Shown here in pieces: positions 18,074 through 27,373 of a stretch of DNA of 64,000 nt. Position 1 is the first letter of the stretch, and every line of letters starts with the position of its first letter. A program made the translations under genes and the position numbers. Source of the DNA: JAEYZS01 sp964469265 (GTDB taxonomy: Bacteria; Bdellovibrionota; Bdellovibrionia; Bdellovibrionales; JAEYZS01). Under the pieces are notes generated by a model. It was not told where the DNA came from and did no database searches. It saw only the letters and a program-made list of their open reading frames with translations. The DNA lies in contig CAYXYF010000010.1 of the NCBI GenBank assembly GCA_964469265.1, forward strand, positions 6,680-70,679, given 5' to 3'.

Positions 18074-18853
18074 TTAGGTGCGTGAGGACTTAACGAGTTT
18101 CTTTTTTTGGTTTTCTTTATAAACCTGAAAGTAAAGCATCAGTGAGGAGAGAAGGCCTGATGTGAGCACTGGAATTATAAAGCCCCAAAACTGAAAGTGT
18201 ATAAATGCAAAACCAGAGACGACGGAGCCAAAAATAAAAAATGCAATAATACCCAAGCGCATAACGTTGGCGCGCTCGTCGTCAGGTGTAAATACGGTTT
18301 TGTCATGGAATAAATCTCTATGGATTTGTCGAACTAATCCGATACCAAGGTCAGTTGTAATTCCCGTAAGATGAGTTGTTCTAACGACGGATCTTGAAAC
18401 CGTTGTGATCGTTCCGTTCTGGATTCCGCAGATCAAACACAAAAGACCTAAAAGAACATAATCACGTGTTAAAGCAAGAGGCTCTCCGAACTTTCCAAAT
18501 TCTCCGAGAAGACCACCAACAAATACAATCAAGGTAAGAATAAAAATAATCCCGAAGCTCATGTAGTAGCGAGGTTTTTTGTGAAGTTGCAATCTAAGAT
18601 CAACTAAAAAGCCGCTGATCATAACACCAAATAAGAAAAATAAAGGAACCGCTAGCATCCCGATAGCTTCATTGCCAGAAGTTTGATTGATCTCATAACC
18701 AAAAAAAGTTGCAAATCCTGTGACGTGGGAGACAAACCTATGACATGCAAGAAATCCTCCCATATTCAAAACGCCACCTTGGAATGCCATGGACATCCAA
18801 ATTGCGATATTATGTCTGTTGTAATGGGAAATGGACTCGTTTCCAAATAACAC
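18074..18853 (-). CDS. DUF1275 (YoaK-family) membrane protein
   Basis: A 259-residue integral membrane protein with about six hydrophobic segments. It matches the DUF1275/YoaK family, with AFQGGVLNMGGFLACHRFVSHVTG near the start and CGIQNGTI...VRTTHLTGITTDLGIGLVRQ in the second half (given in part). The function is unknown. It converges on the kelch gene and stands alone. Confidence 0.85.
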   Translation of the reverse strand: MLFGNESISHYNRHNIAIWMSMAFQGGVLNMGGFLACHRFVSHVTGFATFFGYEINQTSGNEAIGMLAVPLFFLFGVMISGFLVDLRLQLHKKPRYYMSFGIIFILTLIVFVGGLLGEFGKFGEPLALTRDYVLLGLLCLICGIQNGTITTVSRSVVRTTHLTGITTDLGIGLVRQIHRDLFHDKTVFTPDDERANVMRLGIIAFFIFGSVVSGFAFIHFQFWGFIIPVLTSGLLSSLMLYFQVYKENQKKKLVKSSRT

Positions 18854-19020
18854 AAAGAACCTCTGACTATGATGGTAGGAAACTTATATCTTAAAGTAAA
18901 CTGAAGTTTTTCCAATATCCTGATGGACCTATTTTAAGTTTTTAATAAACTAATGTTTAGAACTGTCAGCAGCAGTTGAATATACTTGATCGCTAAGTCC
19001 ATGGGTGTTGCAATTACCTA

Positions 19021-21219
19021 ATGGGAATAATTGGAAAAACAATGGTGGCCTTAAGCTATTTAACGGGCTTCCTCGTTAGCTTACAGTTCATCAAAGCGCA
19101 GGCCGTCTTCCTCTCGCATTATAGTGCTAAGCAGTTGGTTTTTGCGATAATCTATCCCGTAGCCGCGTGGTTCTTTGTTTCCTTTGCTTTAAAACGCTTT
19201 GAATTTCGGAACCGTTTTGTAAAGACTTTTATCCCGATCTTTGTGTGTGCCATGGTCGTTTTAGTCTCTGCGATTGCACAAGTCGAACGTAACATAATTT
19301 ATGTATTTATCTGGATATTTATGGCAGGTCTTGTTTCCGAGGTCATGAGATGGGGCCTCTATGAAATGCTTGAACGATACGTTAGCCCTTCTAAAATTGG
19401 CTCAGTCTTTTCCTATCAAGCCATGGCCCAAGAAGTCGGTGTGCTTTCGGCGGTGGGGTTGTATGCGTTTTTTCCACTCATTACCTTAGGTCACATAGAG
19501 GTCGTCTCCGCTGCCATCGGCGGAGTCATGCTTTTGGTCTTACTGACTTTTCTAAACAAACGCCGCTTGGAGTTTCACTTTATTGCAAGAAAATCGAAGG
19601 ACTTTAAGTTTTTCGACAAAGCCTATCAGCCCATATTTTTTAGTTTTCTTTTAATGGGATTGTTCACTGGCGTGTTCCGAATGTCTCAAGATAATCTTGT
19701 TAATGCCTTTTACAAAGACTATGCGATTGATCAAATTCAGCTTCAAAGCATAATTTCTCGTGCCATGTTGATCGGTAGTTGTCTTCAAATGATGGCTGCC
19801 TTTATCAACGGACGATTTGTTGAGCGCTTTAGAGTATCTCCTATTAAGGTCATTGGTTCTGCTTGGACTATTCATATTATCGTCGGATTTATCGCTATTT
19901 TATCAAACAGTCTTTGGGGGCATATTCTTTTTATGAGTATGTCGAAGGGCCTTGCAGGGTTCTATTATCCAGCGCTAAATAGATTATCGGGATCGTTTAA
20001 ATATCTCAGTGGTTTGACTTTCCGATCAAACCATATTTTTGGAACAATTATTTTTGCAGCCCTTGTTTTTGCGCTGATACCTGAAGACTCGGTTCCGTTA
20101 CCAGTTCTTTTGATCTCAACCTTTGTTTTGATCATTATTCAACTTTTTAGACTAAAAACCAGAATGGTTCCAATTCTTGAAGAAAACATTCGATCCAAAC
20201 ACATTGATGAATCAGTAAGAGCGGCGATTGGTCTTTCTTATCTTAAGCCCGATGACTTTGTGGAGCGCATGTCTGAGGTTTTGCATGAAAATCCCCATCA
20301 GCTTTTAAAAAAGCAAATCATCTTGGGCTTAGGATATTCTAATGATCCTAAATCCTATGAGGTACTTCTGCATGAGTTTAGATCAGATAAAGAAGAAATT
20401 CAGATTACAGTTTTAGAAGCCCTAAGGGTTGCCAAGTCTTATCGTGCAACAAAATTTGCTTTAGATCTTGTTTTGTCTAATCGTAAAGCTTTGACTCCGC
20501 GAGTTCGTCTTAATGCTGCACAAATGATTGCTGCTCTTTACGGGGAAAAGAGTATTCCCATACTGATGTTGGGTTTGCAGCTTGAAGATCCCCGGCAGTT
20601 GGCAAATGTTCTTGAGGCGTTGTCGCAATTTAAACATCCCGAGCTTATTGAAGTTTTTAAAAGCTATGTCAATTCACCGACGCCGCGAATTCGCGCCAAC
20701 GCTCTCATGGGGCTTTTTCAGTTTCCGTCACAACGGGAACTTTACCGTTCCGAAATCTATAAGTCCCTGAGTATTCCTGAGATGCAAGAAGTTGGACAGA
20801 AGATTTCAATTTTCTATCTCATAGGAAAAAATAAGAACAAAGAGTTCGCCGATACTTTAACGGATATGTTGGAGAAGCATGTAGGTGGCGTGAAGAACTT
20901 TGAAAAATTAGACTCTCTATCGCTTTCATATCTTCAAACGCTATCTTGGGCTTTACTAAGGCTGGGAGTTAAAGAGGGTAGAGATGTCTTTTTTGAATTA
21001 CTCAAAACGACCTTCAAACAGCCCAAGGCCATGTCCCTTCTTCACTTCCTGTTACAGCTGGATCAAGAAGAACGTTACGATGCCATTGACCAGTGGATCA
21101 GTGGGTCTGATAACCCGTCAACCACACGAGAAATGCTGATAGAATATTTTGAAAAATCAGGTCTTAATTTGCAAGAAGAAGTGGAATATCTAAAATCAAT
21201 GAATTTGGTAAAGTTCTAA
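19021..21219 (+). CDS. MFS-like transporter fused to HEAT repeats
   Basis: A 732-residue protein in two parts. Residues 1 to about 385 hold roughly 11-12 hydrophobic segments and resemble a major-facilitator or ATP/ADP-translocase-like transporter. Residues about 395-732 are soluble and consist of HEAT-like helical repeats, e.g. SYEVLLHEFRSDKEEIQITVLEAL and ARNALMGLF-type units. The HEAT part should face the cytoplasm and may bind a partner protein. No substrate can be inferred. Similar transporter-HEAT fusions occur in other bacteria as far as I know, but their roles are unclear. It is a single gene ending at a 26-bp palindrome. Confidence 0.7.
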   Translation: MGIIGKTMVALSYLTGFLVSLQFIKAQAVFLSHYSAKQLVFAIIYPVAAWFFVSFALKRFEFRNRFVKTFIPIFVCAMVVLVSAIAQVERNIIYVFIWIFMAGLVSEVMRWGLYEMLERYVSPSKIGSVFSYQAMAQEVGVLSAVGLYAFFPLITLGHIEVVSAAIGGVMLLVLLTFLNKRRLEFHFIARKSKDFKFFDKAYQPIFFSFLLMGLFTGVFRMSQDNLVNAFYKDYAIDQIQLQSIISRAMLIGSCLQMMAAFINGRFVERFRVSPIKVIGSAWTIHIIVGFIAILSNSLWGHILFMSMSKGLAGFYYPALNRLSGSFKYLSGLTFRSNHIFGTIIFAALVFALIPEDSVPLPVLLISTFVLIIIQLFRLKTRMVPILEENIRSKHIDESVRAAIGLSYLKPDDFVERMSEVLHENPHQLLKKQIILGLGYSNDPKSYEVLLHEFRSDKEEIQITVLEALRVAKSYRATKFALDLVLSNRKALTPRVRLNAAQMIAALYGEKSIPILMLGLQLEDPRQLANVLEALSQFKHPELIEVFKSYVNSPTPRIRANALMGLFQFPSQRELYRSEIYKSLSIPEMQEVGQKISIFYLIGKNKNKEFADTLTDMLEKHVGGVKNFEKLDSLSLSYLQTLSWALLRLGVKEGRDVFFELLKTTFKQPKAMSLLHFLLQLDQEERYDAIDQWISGSDNPSTTREMLIEYFEKSGLNLQEEVEYLKSMNLVKF

Positions 21220-21224
21220 AGAGT

Positions 21225-21250
21225 CTCCGTGATAAATATTTATCACGGAG
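21225..21250. terminator. 26-bp perfect palindrome between convergent genes
   Basis: The arms CTCCGTGATAAAT and its exact complement meet with no spacer, so the whole stretch is self-complementary. In RNA it gives a stem of about 11 bp with a 4-base loop. It lies between two convergent genes and can act on both strands, but there is no T-tract, so a bidirectional terminator role is an inference. Confidence 0.5.
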
Positions 21251-21267
21251 TGATCTTTAACGGGTTA

Positions 21268-21876
21268 TTATCCGCAGTGGCCAGTGTAAGTGTAAACTCT
21301 TTGAACAGTCTCTTCGACGCTTGAGAATTTTGCTGCTTGAACCGTTTTATTTGAACGGAATAAGCTGATATTTGTTTCTCGCGTTGTTGTTCTGACAAAG
21401 AATCGTACATCTCTCCAGCCGCTCATAGTGTAAGTGACGATACGGCAGACGTGTTGGTAGCCGTTATAGTAGCACTCTTGTCTTTGAACTTGGTAAGAGC
21501 AAGTTTCTGTCTTCCATGTTTCTTGTGAATCCACATGGTTTGCTTGAACTTTGCCTTCGATGTCGTAGTGTTGGCCGCTTTGCGTGCTGTTAAGATAGAA
21601 CTCACCAGAACCCTCAGGAAATACGGTTCCCTTTGGAACTTTGAAAGAAGCCTTCATAACATCTTTTTTGTTGTCTGAAAGAGGAACAACTAATCGAACT
21701 TCTTTTTTGTTCGGAATCTCAATGACTGCATGCCATTTTCCAGCAGGAACTTGGTTTGGTCCTTTTTTAGTATTGAAAGTCAGTGTTTCATTGCTGTGAA
21801 GTTGGCCAGTGATCGTGTCTTTACACGCTGTCAATGCAAACGCACAAAGCACAACTAATGATAGTTTACGTAACAT
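21268..21876 (-). CDS. Lipoprotein of unknown function
   Basis: A 202-residue predicted lipoprotein: MLRKLSLVVLCAFALTAC gives a signal peptide with lipobox LTAC, so Cys18 is lipidated. The mature part is beta-rich and contains a Cys-rich patch (CSYQVQRQECYYNGYQHVC) and ends in GHCG, suggesting disulfides. I do not recognise a family. It is single, and converges on the MFS-HEAT gene. Confidence 0.65.
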   Translation of the reverse strand: MLRKLSLVVLCAFALTACKDTITGQLHSNETLTFNTKKGPNQVPAGKWHAVIEIPNKKEVRLVVPLSDNKKDVMKASFKVPKGTVFPEGSGEFYLNSTQSGQHYDIEGKVQANHVDSQETWKTETCSYQVQRQECYYNGYQHVCRIVTYTMSGWRDVRFFVRTTTRETNISLFRSNKTVQAAKFSSVEETVQRVYTYTGHCG

Positions 21877-21965
21877 GATTACCTCCCCGGTGAGACAATC
21901 ACATTACATTTAGACACCCATGTCAGCTGTTTTTTGGCCAATAACGCGGCATTGCTGCGAGGAGA

Positions 21966-22709
21966 TTAGTCCTCACAGGTTGCTTTTAGATATTCTGATT
22001 TCATACGGGCGATATGTATAATAGAGATGTCCTTAGGACATGCGGCATGACATTCGCCGATATTTGTACAGTTCCCAAAGCCTTCTAAGTCGTGTTGTTT
22101 TACCATCTGGACGGCGCGGCTTTTGGCTTCAACTTGTCCTTGTGGTAAATAGGCGAGATGGCTCACTTTTGCCGCAGTAAATAGGGAAGCTGAAGCATTC
22201 GGGCAAGCGGCAACGCAAGCACCGCATCCGATACATTGAGCAGCGTCCATGGCCTTATCTGCAATTTCTTTTCCGATAAGGATTGAATTGGCATCAGGTT
22301 GCGGGCCTGTTTTGACATTAACATATCCACCAGCTTGTTGAATGCGATCAAAAGCGGTGCGATCCACAACAAGATCCTTTATCACAGGGAATGCTTTTGC
22401 TCTAAATGGTTCAATAACGATCGTATCACCATCTTTAAAAGATCTCATATGAAGTTGGCAAACGGTGATCTCTCTTAAGGGACCGTGGGCCTGACCGTTG
22501 ATCATACACCCACAAGTTCCGCAAATGCCCTCTCGGCAATCACTATCAAACTCAATGGGTCTCTCGTTTTTCTTTGTCAAAGTTTCATTTACAAAATCCA
22601 ACATTTCTAAAAAAGACATATCAGGAGAGATATCCTCGGCTCTATAGGTTACAAATTTTCCTTCTTTGTCTTTAGACTCTTGTCGCCATACCACGAGATT
22701 TAAGTTCAT
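21966..22709 (-). CDS. sdhB: Succinate dehydrogenase iron-sulfur subunit
   Basis: SdhB passes electrons from the flavin subunit to the membrane quinone site. The 247-residue protein shows the [2Fe-2S] site (CREGICGTCGC, C58, C63, C66) and two ferredoxin-like motifs, CIGCGACVAACP and CTNIGECHAACP, for the [4Fe-4S] and [3Fe-4S] clusters. It is the last gene of sdhCAB, 11 bp after sdhA. Bacterial enzymes of this architecture usually work with menaquinone. Confidence 0.93.
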   Translation of the reverse strand: MNLNLVVWRQESKDKEGKFVTYRAEDISPDMSFLEMLDFVNETLTKKNERPIEFDSDCREGICGTCGCMINGQAHGPLREITVCQLHMRSFKDGDTIVIEPFRAKAFPVIKDLVVDRTAFDRIQQAGGYVNVKTGPQPDANSILIGKEIADKAMDAAQCIGCGACVAACPNASASLFTAAKVSHLAYLPQGQVEAKSRAVQMVKQHDLEGFGNCTNIGECHAACPKDISIIHIARMKSEYLKATCED

Positions 22710-22720
22710 TGTTGTCTTCC

Positions 22721-24643
22721 TTATTTGTAGCTACGTTCAGCAAGTTTTACGTTTTCGAATGTGAGTTCTTCTTTATGAAGAACTTGGGGTTGGTTTGCGC
22801 CCTTGTACTCCCAAGCTGCGACATAACTAAAGTTCTTATCATCTCTCTTTGCTTCACCCTCTTGTGTTTGGCTTTCGTCTCTGAAGTGACCACCACAAGA
22901 TTCGGCCCTATGAAGAGCATCACGAGCAATAAGTTCGGAGAGTTCAAAGAAGTCCTCGACTCTACCAGCCATTTCTAAGGCTTTATTGAGTTCTTCACCA
23001 GTTCCAGTCAGCTTGAGATTGGTATAAAATTCTTCTTTGAGTTTTGGAATTCTCTCAAGGGCTTCTTTTAGGCCAGCTTCATTTCTTGCCATGCCAACTT
23101 TATCCCAATTGAGCTTGCCCAGCTCTCGGTAAAACTCCATGACAGTTTTTTTACCCTTTGAGCCAACCTCAACAAGACGAGAAATTCCAGCTTTCACTTG
23201 CTTTTCTGTTTCAACAAACTCTGGTGTATCTGTTGTGATTGCAGAGAATTTCTCTGAAGCAATGTAGTCTCCCAAAGTATAAGGGATCACAAAGTATCCA
23301 TCAGCAAGACCTTGCATCAGAGCTGAAGCCCCAAGTCTATTAGCTCCATGATCTGAGAAGTTTGCTTCCCCAAGAGCATAAAGCCCTGGAACAGTGGTCA
23401 TTAAGTTGTAATCCACCCATAAACCACCCATTGTGTAATGAATTGCAGGGTAGATCTTCATAGGTGTTGTGTATGGATCCTCGCCAGTGATTTGTTTGTA
23501 CATATCAAAAAGATTTCCATAGCGGTCTTTAATAGCCTGTAAACCATCTCGTTTAATGGCATCTTTAAAATCAAGATAGACAGCTTGTCCCGTAGGACCC
23601 ACACCTAAACCATTATCACAGACTTCCTTGGCATTTCTTGAAGCCACGTCACGCGGAACGAGGTTCCCAAAGCTTGGGTATTTTTCTTCAAGATAGTAGT
23701 AGCGCTCTGACTCTGGAATTTGAGCTGGATCTTTTTTTGAATCTTCTTTCTTTTTTGGAACCCACACACGTCCATCGTTTCTTAAAGATTCACTCATCAA
23801 GGTGAGCTTAGATTGATGGTGCCCTGAAACAGGAATGCAGGTTGGGTGAATCTGTATATAGCAAGGATTTGCAAAATAGGCACCACGCTTGTGGGCTCTC
23901 CACGTTGCTGTCGCATTGGAGTTATGTGCGTTTGTTGATAGGAAGTACGCACGGCCATACCCACCAGTACAAAGAAGGACTGCATCACCTGCGTAGCGCT
24001 CAATTTCTCCAGTCACTAAGTTTCTGCAAATAATTCCACGAGCTTTTCCGTCGACGATAACAAGATCAAGCATCTCTCTTCTGGAATAGTTTTGAACTTT
24101 TCCGGAAGCGATATTTTTCATAAGTGCACTGTAGGCGCCTAAAAGAAGTTGTTGGCCAGTTTGCCCTCTTGCATAGAAGGTTCTTGAAAGTTGTGCACCA
24201 CCAAATGATCTATTCGCTAGAGCGCCACCATATTCCCGAGCAAAGGGAACACCTTGAGCGACACACTGATCGATAATATTTGCGCTGACTTGAGCTAAAC
24301 GGTAAACGTTGGCCTCACGCGCGCGATAGTCACCACCTTTAATTGTGTCGTAGAAAAGTTTTTGAATGCTATCGCCATCATTTGGATAGTTTTTTGCCGC
24401 ATTAATCCCGCCCTGAGCCGCAATGGAGTGCGCGCGGCGTGGACTATCCTGGATACAAAACGTTTTTACATTATAGCCAAGCTCTGCAAGGGAAGCTGCT
24501 GCGGATGCGCCAGCAAGGCCTGTACCGACAACAAGAATAGTGTGCTTTCTTTTGTTATTGGGGTTGACCAATTTGATATTGAATTTGTGGTTGTCCCATT
24601 TATCTTTTAGAGGACCATCAGGGATTTTCGAATTGAGTGCCAT
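22721..24643 (-). CDS. sdhA: Succinate dehydrogenase/fumarate reductase flavoprotein
   Basis: The 640-residue flavoprotein oxidises succinate to fumarate. The FAD-binding motif is VGTGLAGASAAASLAELGY; the covalent flavin site is RRAHSIAAQGG with His as the attachment residue; and the substrate site includes HPTCIP and RLGASALMQGLADGYF. The 16-bp gap to sdhC and 11-bp gap to sdhB make an operon. It acts on the cytoplasmic face of the membrane. The direction in vivo (succinate oxidation or fumarate reduction) cannot be told from sequence. Confidence 0.95.
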   Translation of the reverse strand: MALNSKIPDGPLKDKWDNHKFNIKLVNPNNKRKHTILVVGTGLAGASAAASLAELGYNVKTFCIQDSPRRAHSIAAQGGINAAKNYPNDGDSIQKLFYDTIKGGDYRAREANVYRLAQVSANIIDQCVAQGVPFAREYGGALANRSFGGAQLSRTFYARGQTGQQLLLGAYSALMKNIASGKVQNYSRREMLDLVIVDGKARGIICRNLVTGEIERYAGDAVLLCTGGYGRAYFLSTNAHNSNATATWRAHKRGAYFANPCYIQIHPTCIPVSGHHQSKLTLMSESLRNDGRVWVPKKKEDSKKDPAQIPESERYYYLEEKYPSFGNLVPRDVASRNAKEVCDNGLGVGPTGQAVYLDFKDAIKRDGLQAIKDRYGNLFDMYKQITGEDPYTTPMKIYPAIHYTMGGLWVDYNLMTTVPGLYALGEANFSDHGANRLGASALMQGLADGYFVIPYTLGDYIASEKFSAITTDTPEFVETEKQVKAGISRLVEVGSKGKKTVMEFYRELGKLNWDKVGMARNEAGLKEALERIPKLKEEFYTNLKLTGTGEELNKALEMAGRVEDFFELSELIARDALHRAESCGGHFRDESQTQEGEAKRDDKNFSYVAAWEYKGANQPQVLHKEELTFENVKLAERSYK

Positions 24644-24659
24644 TGTTGAAAGCTCCTAA

Positions 24660-25346
24660 CTATCTAAAGTAAATCCAAACTGGAATTCCTAAAAAGCCCA
24701 GGGAAATAACGATTGCTAAAATAATGGAAAGTTTTTGTAAAAGACCGTGGAGGCTCGGGTTGCGCAGCCCTAAAGACTGAAATGCGCTCCAAAAACCATG
24801 CTTCATGTGTATGCCCAGAATAATCATGCTGAAACTATAAATCACGACGTAAACCGGATTTTGAAAGGTTTCAATGACAAGACGGTGAAGATCGCGGATC
24901 TGTTGTCCGTCGAGATCAACGATATACCCGTCAATGATTCCCGCACCAAAACGAAATTGCCAGACGTGTAAAAGGATAAATAAAAGTAATAACGCTCCTG
25001 TTATGGGCATAAAGCGAGATGAAATATCAGCGCGGCTTGGGCCACCTTTACTCTGATAGTTTTTGTAGGGAACAGGGCGCGCAGCGCGGTTTGCCCGAGT
25101 AATAGCAATGGCCGTAGCAATGTGTGCCACAAACAAAAAAACCAAACCTATTTCTGCAGCGATGTAGAGCGGTCCCATGGACGTCAGCATATTTGCGTAG
25201 GCATTAAAAGACTGACCCTCAGGCAAATAGAGGGACAGGTTTCCTAACAGATGGGTTATGACAAAAAGAATGAGTAAAAGTCCTGTCAGCGCCATAGTGT
25301 ATTTTTGAAATACACTCGAACGCAGAATATGATTCCAGTGGGCCAT
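24660..25346 (-). CDS. sdhC: Succinate dehydrogenase cytochrome b subunit
   Basis: A 228-residue membrane anchor with five hydrophobic helices. Conserved histidines in ITHLLGNLSLY, LFVAHIATAIAI, FILLHVWQF and GIHMKHGFWSAFQSLG match the di-heme cytochrome b558 of type B succinate:quinone oxidoreductases (Bacillus, Wolinella). This type uses one membrane subunit and menaquinone, in line with the full men pathway downstream. First gene of sdhCAB. Confidence 0.9.
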   Translation of the reverse strand: MAHWNHILRSSVFQKYTMALTGLLLILFVITHLLGNLSLYLPEGQSFNAYANMLTSMGPLYIAAEIGLVFLFVAHIATAIAITRANRAARPVPYKNYQSKGGPSRADISSRFMPITGALLLLFILLHVWQFRFGAGIIDGYIVDLDGQQIRDLHRLVIETFQNPVYVVIYSFSMIILGIHMKHGFWSAFQSLGLRNPSLHGLLQKLSIILAIVISLGFLGIPVWIYFR

Positions 25347-25571
25347 GCTGCTCCTATCTTAGTTGACTCCGAATGGGTTATTATCAGTTGGATTTCATTA
25401 AATAAAATCGCACGAACTTAGGGTGAGATCAACTAATTACGCGACCTTGGATCTGAGCAGGTCAATAATATAAATAATGTACGGCGTTAAATGGTCAGCT
25501 ATTTCATGTTGTTGTTTGGCTAATGTCCTTAAGATGGGGTATTTATTCGGGTCTTGAATAAGGAGCGGAAT

Positions 25572-26540
25572 TTGACCGATCTACTGTCGCCTGTGAAAAA
25601 CTCAATCGAGAATCTTGATCTCGTCCTGCGGACCAAACATTCGGTACCTGAAATCCCCGAGCTCCTAAACCGAACAGTTTTAGTCGGTGGAAAGCGATTA
25701 AGGCCAGCACTTTGCTTTTTAATGGGACAAGCGCTTGGAGTTTCCATTGAGAAAATGGAACCTTTCGCTCGCGCAGCCGAGTTCACACACTCTGCATCTC
25801 TTGCTCATGATGATGTTGTTGATAATGCCACAACTCGTAGAAGCTTCCGTACGATCAATGCAGAGTCTTCAAGCAAAAGAGCAGTTCTTGCTGGAGATCT
25901 TCTTTTAGCAAGGGTCATGGTTGAGCTTTCGCTCCAAGGCGACATTGATATTATTCATGACTTGGCTCGAGTCGTTGAAGATCTTGTCAACGGGGAGTGG
26001 TTACAAATCGATATTCGTGGAAACATCAACACCACTCAAGAAGAGCTTATTGAAGTTTCAAAACGAAAAACTGCAAGCCTTATGAGTTGGTGTTGTGCCG
26101 TGGCTGCAAGAAAGTCTGAGAAGAACTCAGCGGACCTACGTCAATTATGCGCAGATTTTGGAGAAAATCTGGGTATTGCATTTCAAATGATTGACGATGT
26201 GATTGATTTTGCCCAAGAGGGTGAAAAAGATTTTGCAAAAGATCTTAAAGAAGCCATCGTTAACTATGTCATTAGTGACTTGTTAAAAAGAAAGCCTGAG
26301 TACAAAGAAGAGACACAAAAGCTTTTAGGTCAGAGCGAGATTGAAGTATTCCCATGGACAGAAGCTGATTTGGCCCAGTCCATGGAAAACATCCGAAGTC
26401 TTTCCAATGTTTATTTAACTAGAGCCAACGCTAAATTAACTGAAATTCGAAAAATCGTAAATCCGACAACATCATCAGAACTTGATAGTTTTAAATCTCT
26501 TGAAAACCTTATTCAGTTCTTAAGTATAAGGGGGCACTGA
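25572..26540 (+). CDS. Polyprenyl diphosphate synthase
   Basis: A trans-prenyltransferase of about 322 residues that builds a long isoprenoid diphosphate chain. It shows the LVGGKRLRPAL start, the first Asp-rich motif DDVVD (in HDDVVDNATTRR) and the second motif DDVID (in FQMIDDVIDFAQ). The expected product is the octaprenyl- or nonaprenyl-type side chain that MenA attaches to form menaquinone. I chose the TTG at 25572 because AAGGAG lies 6 bp before it; a TTG at 25554 is the alternative. The stop overlaps the aroF ATG (TGATG). Confidence 0.85.
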   Translation: MTDLLSPVKNSIENLDLVLRTKHSVPEIPELLNRTVLVGGKRLRPALCFLMGQALGVSIEKMEPFARAAEFTHSASLAHDDVVDNATTRRSFRTINAESSSKRAVLAGDLLLARVMVELSLQGDIDIIHDLARVVEDLVNGEWLQIDIRGNINTTQEELIEVSKRKTASLMSWCCAVAARKSEKNSADLRQLCADFGENLGIAFQMIDDVIDFAQEGEKDFAKDLKEAIVNYVISDLLKRKPEYKEETQKLLGQSEIEVFPWTEADLAQSMENIRSLSNVYLTRANAKLTEIRKIVNPTTSSELDSFKSLENLIQFLSIRGH

Positions 26541-27358
26541 TGGAATTTCCGTTAAGCGCGCAAACCCCCGATAAAGAAAAAACATGTATTCAAGTGGGAC
26601 CCGTTGAGTTTAAACCAAATTCTTTTATCGTTATAGCAGGACCATGTTCTATTGAGAGTGAAGAGCAAGCCTTTGAGATTGCAACAGCTGTAAAGAAGTC
26701 TGGAGCTAACATCTTACGAGGCGGAGCTTTTAAACCGAGGACATCTCCTTATTCCTTTCAAGGTTTAGGGAAGGAAGGTCTAAAGATACTTGCAAACGTC
26801 AAACGAGAACTCAATATTCCGATCATTACAGAAGTTTTGGATGTACGTGATATTGAAGCCGTTGCAGAAGTTGCTGACATTGTGCAGATTGGAACGCGCA
26901 ATATGCAAAACTTTGCTCTACTTAAAGAAATCGGCAACATCCGAAAACCAGTATTACTGAAGCGCGGACTCTCCGCCACGATTAAAGAATGGCTCTTAAG
27001 TGCTGAGTATATTTTAAAACAAGGCAACGATCAGGTCATATTATGTGAAAGAGGAATTCGTTCCTTTGATCCCGAGACAAGAAATTTATTAGATCTTTCA
27101 GCGGTTGCCCTTATTAAAGAAATGAGTCACTTGCCAGTTATCGTGGACCCTAGCCATGCTCTAGGCCGTAGAGATCTTATTGAACCAATGAGCCGTGCAG
27201 CACTTGCTTGTGGAAGTTACGGCGTTATGGTTGAAGTCCATGACCGACCAGAAAACGCACTCTCTGATGGCGCTCAAGCCATTAACTATGAACAATTTGA
27301 TCACTTATTTAAAAATTTAAAGAAAGTCGCAACGGCGTTAGACATCCAAATCCCTTAA
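26540..27358 (+). CDS. aroF: DAHP synthase, type I beta (no ACT domain)
   Basis: First enzyme of the shikimate pathway: phosphoenolpyruvate plus erythrose 4-phosphate to DAHP. The 272-residue protein carries AGPCSIESEEQ, RGGAFKPRTSPYSFQGLG and VDPSHALGRRDLIEPM, as in the Bacillus AroA/Aquifex-type subgroup rather than E. coli AroF/G/H. There is no regulatory ACT or chorismate mutase domain, so feedback control by such a domain is not expected. ATG overlaps the prenyl synthase stop by 1 bp. Confidence 0.93.
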   Translation: MEFPLSAQTPDKEKTCIQVGPVEFKPNSFIVIAGPCSIESEEQAFEIATAVKKSGANILRGGAFKPRTSPYSFQGLGKEGLKILANVKRELNIPIITEVLDVRDIEAVAEVADIVQIGTRNMQNFALLKEIGNIRKPVLLKRGLSATIKEWLLSAEYILKQGNDQVILCERGIRSFDPETRNLLDLSAVALIKEMSHLPVIVDPSHALGRRDLIEPMSRAALACGSYGVMVEVHDRPENALSDGAQAINYEQFDHLFKNLKKVATALDIQIP

Positions 27359-27373
27359 TGAGAAGAGGTCTCT

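Noticed and set aside
25474..25484. Partial match to the RAYT palindrome (GTACGGCGT)
   Set aside because: Only about nine of thirteen bases match and it cannot form a hairpin. Probably chance.
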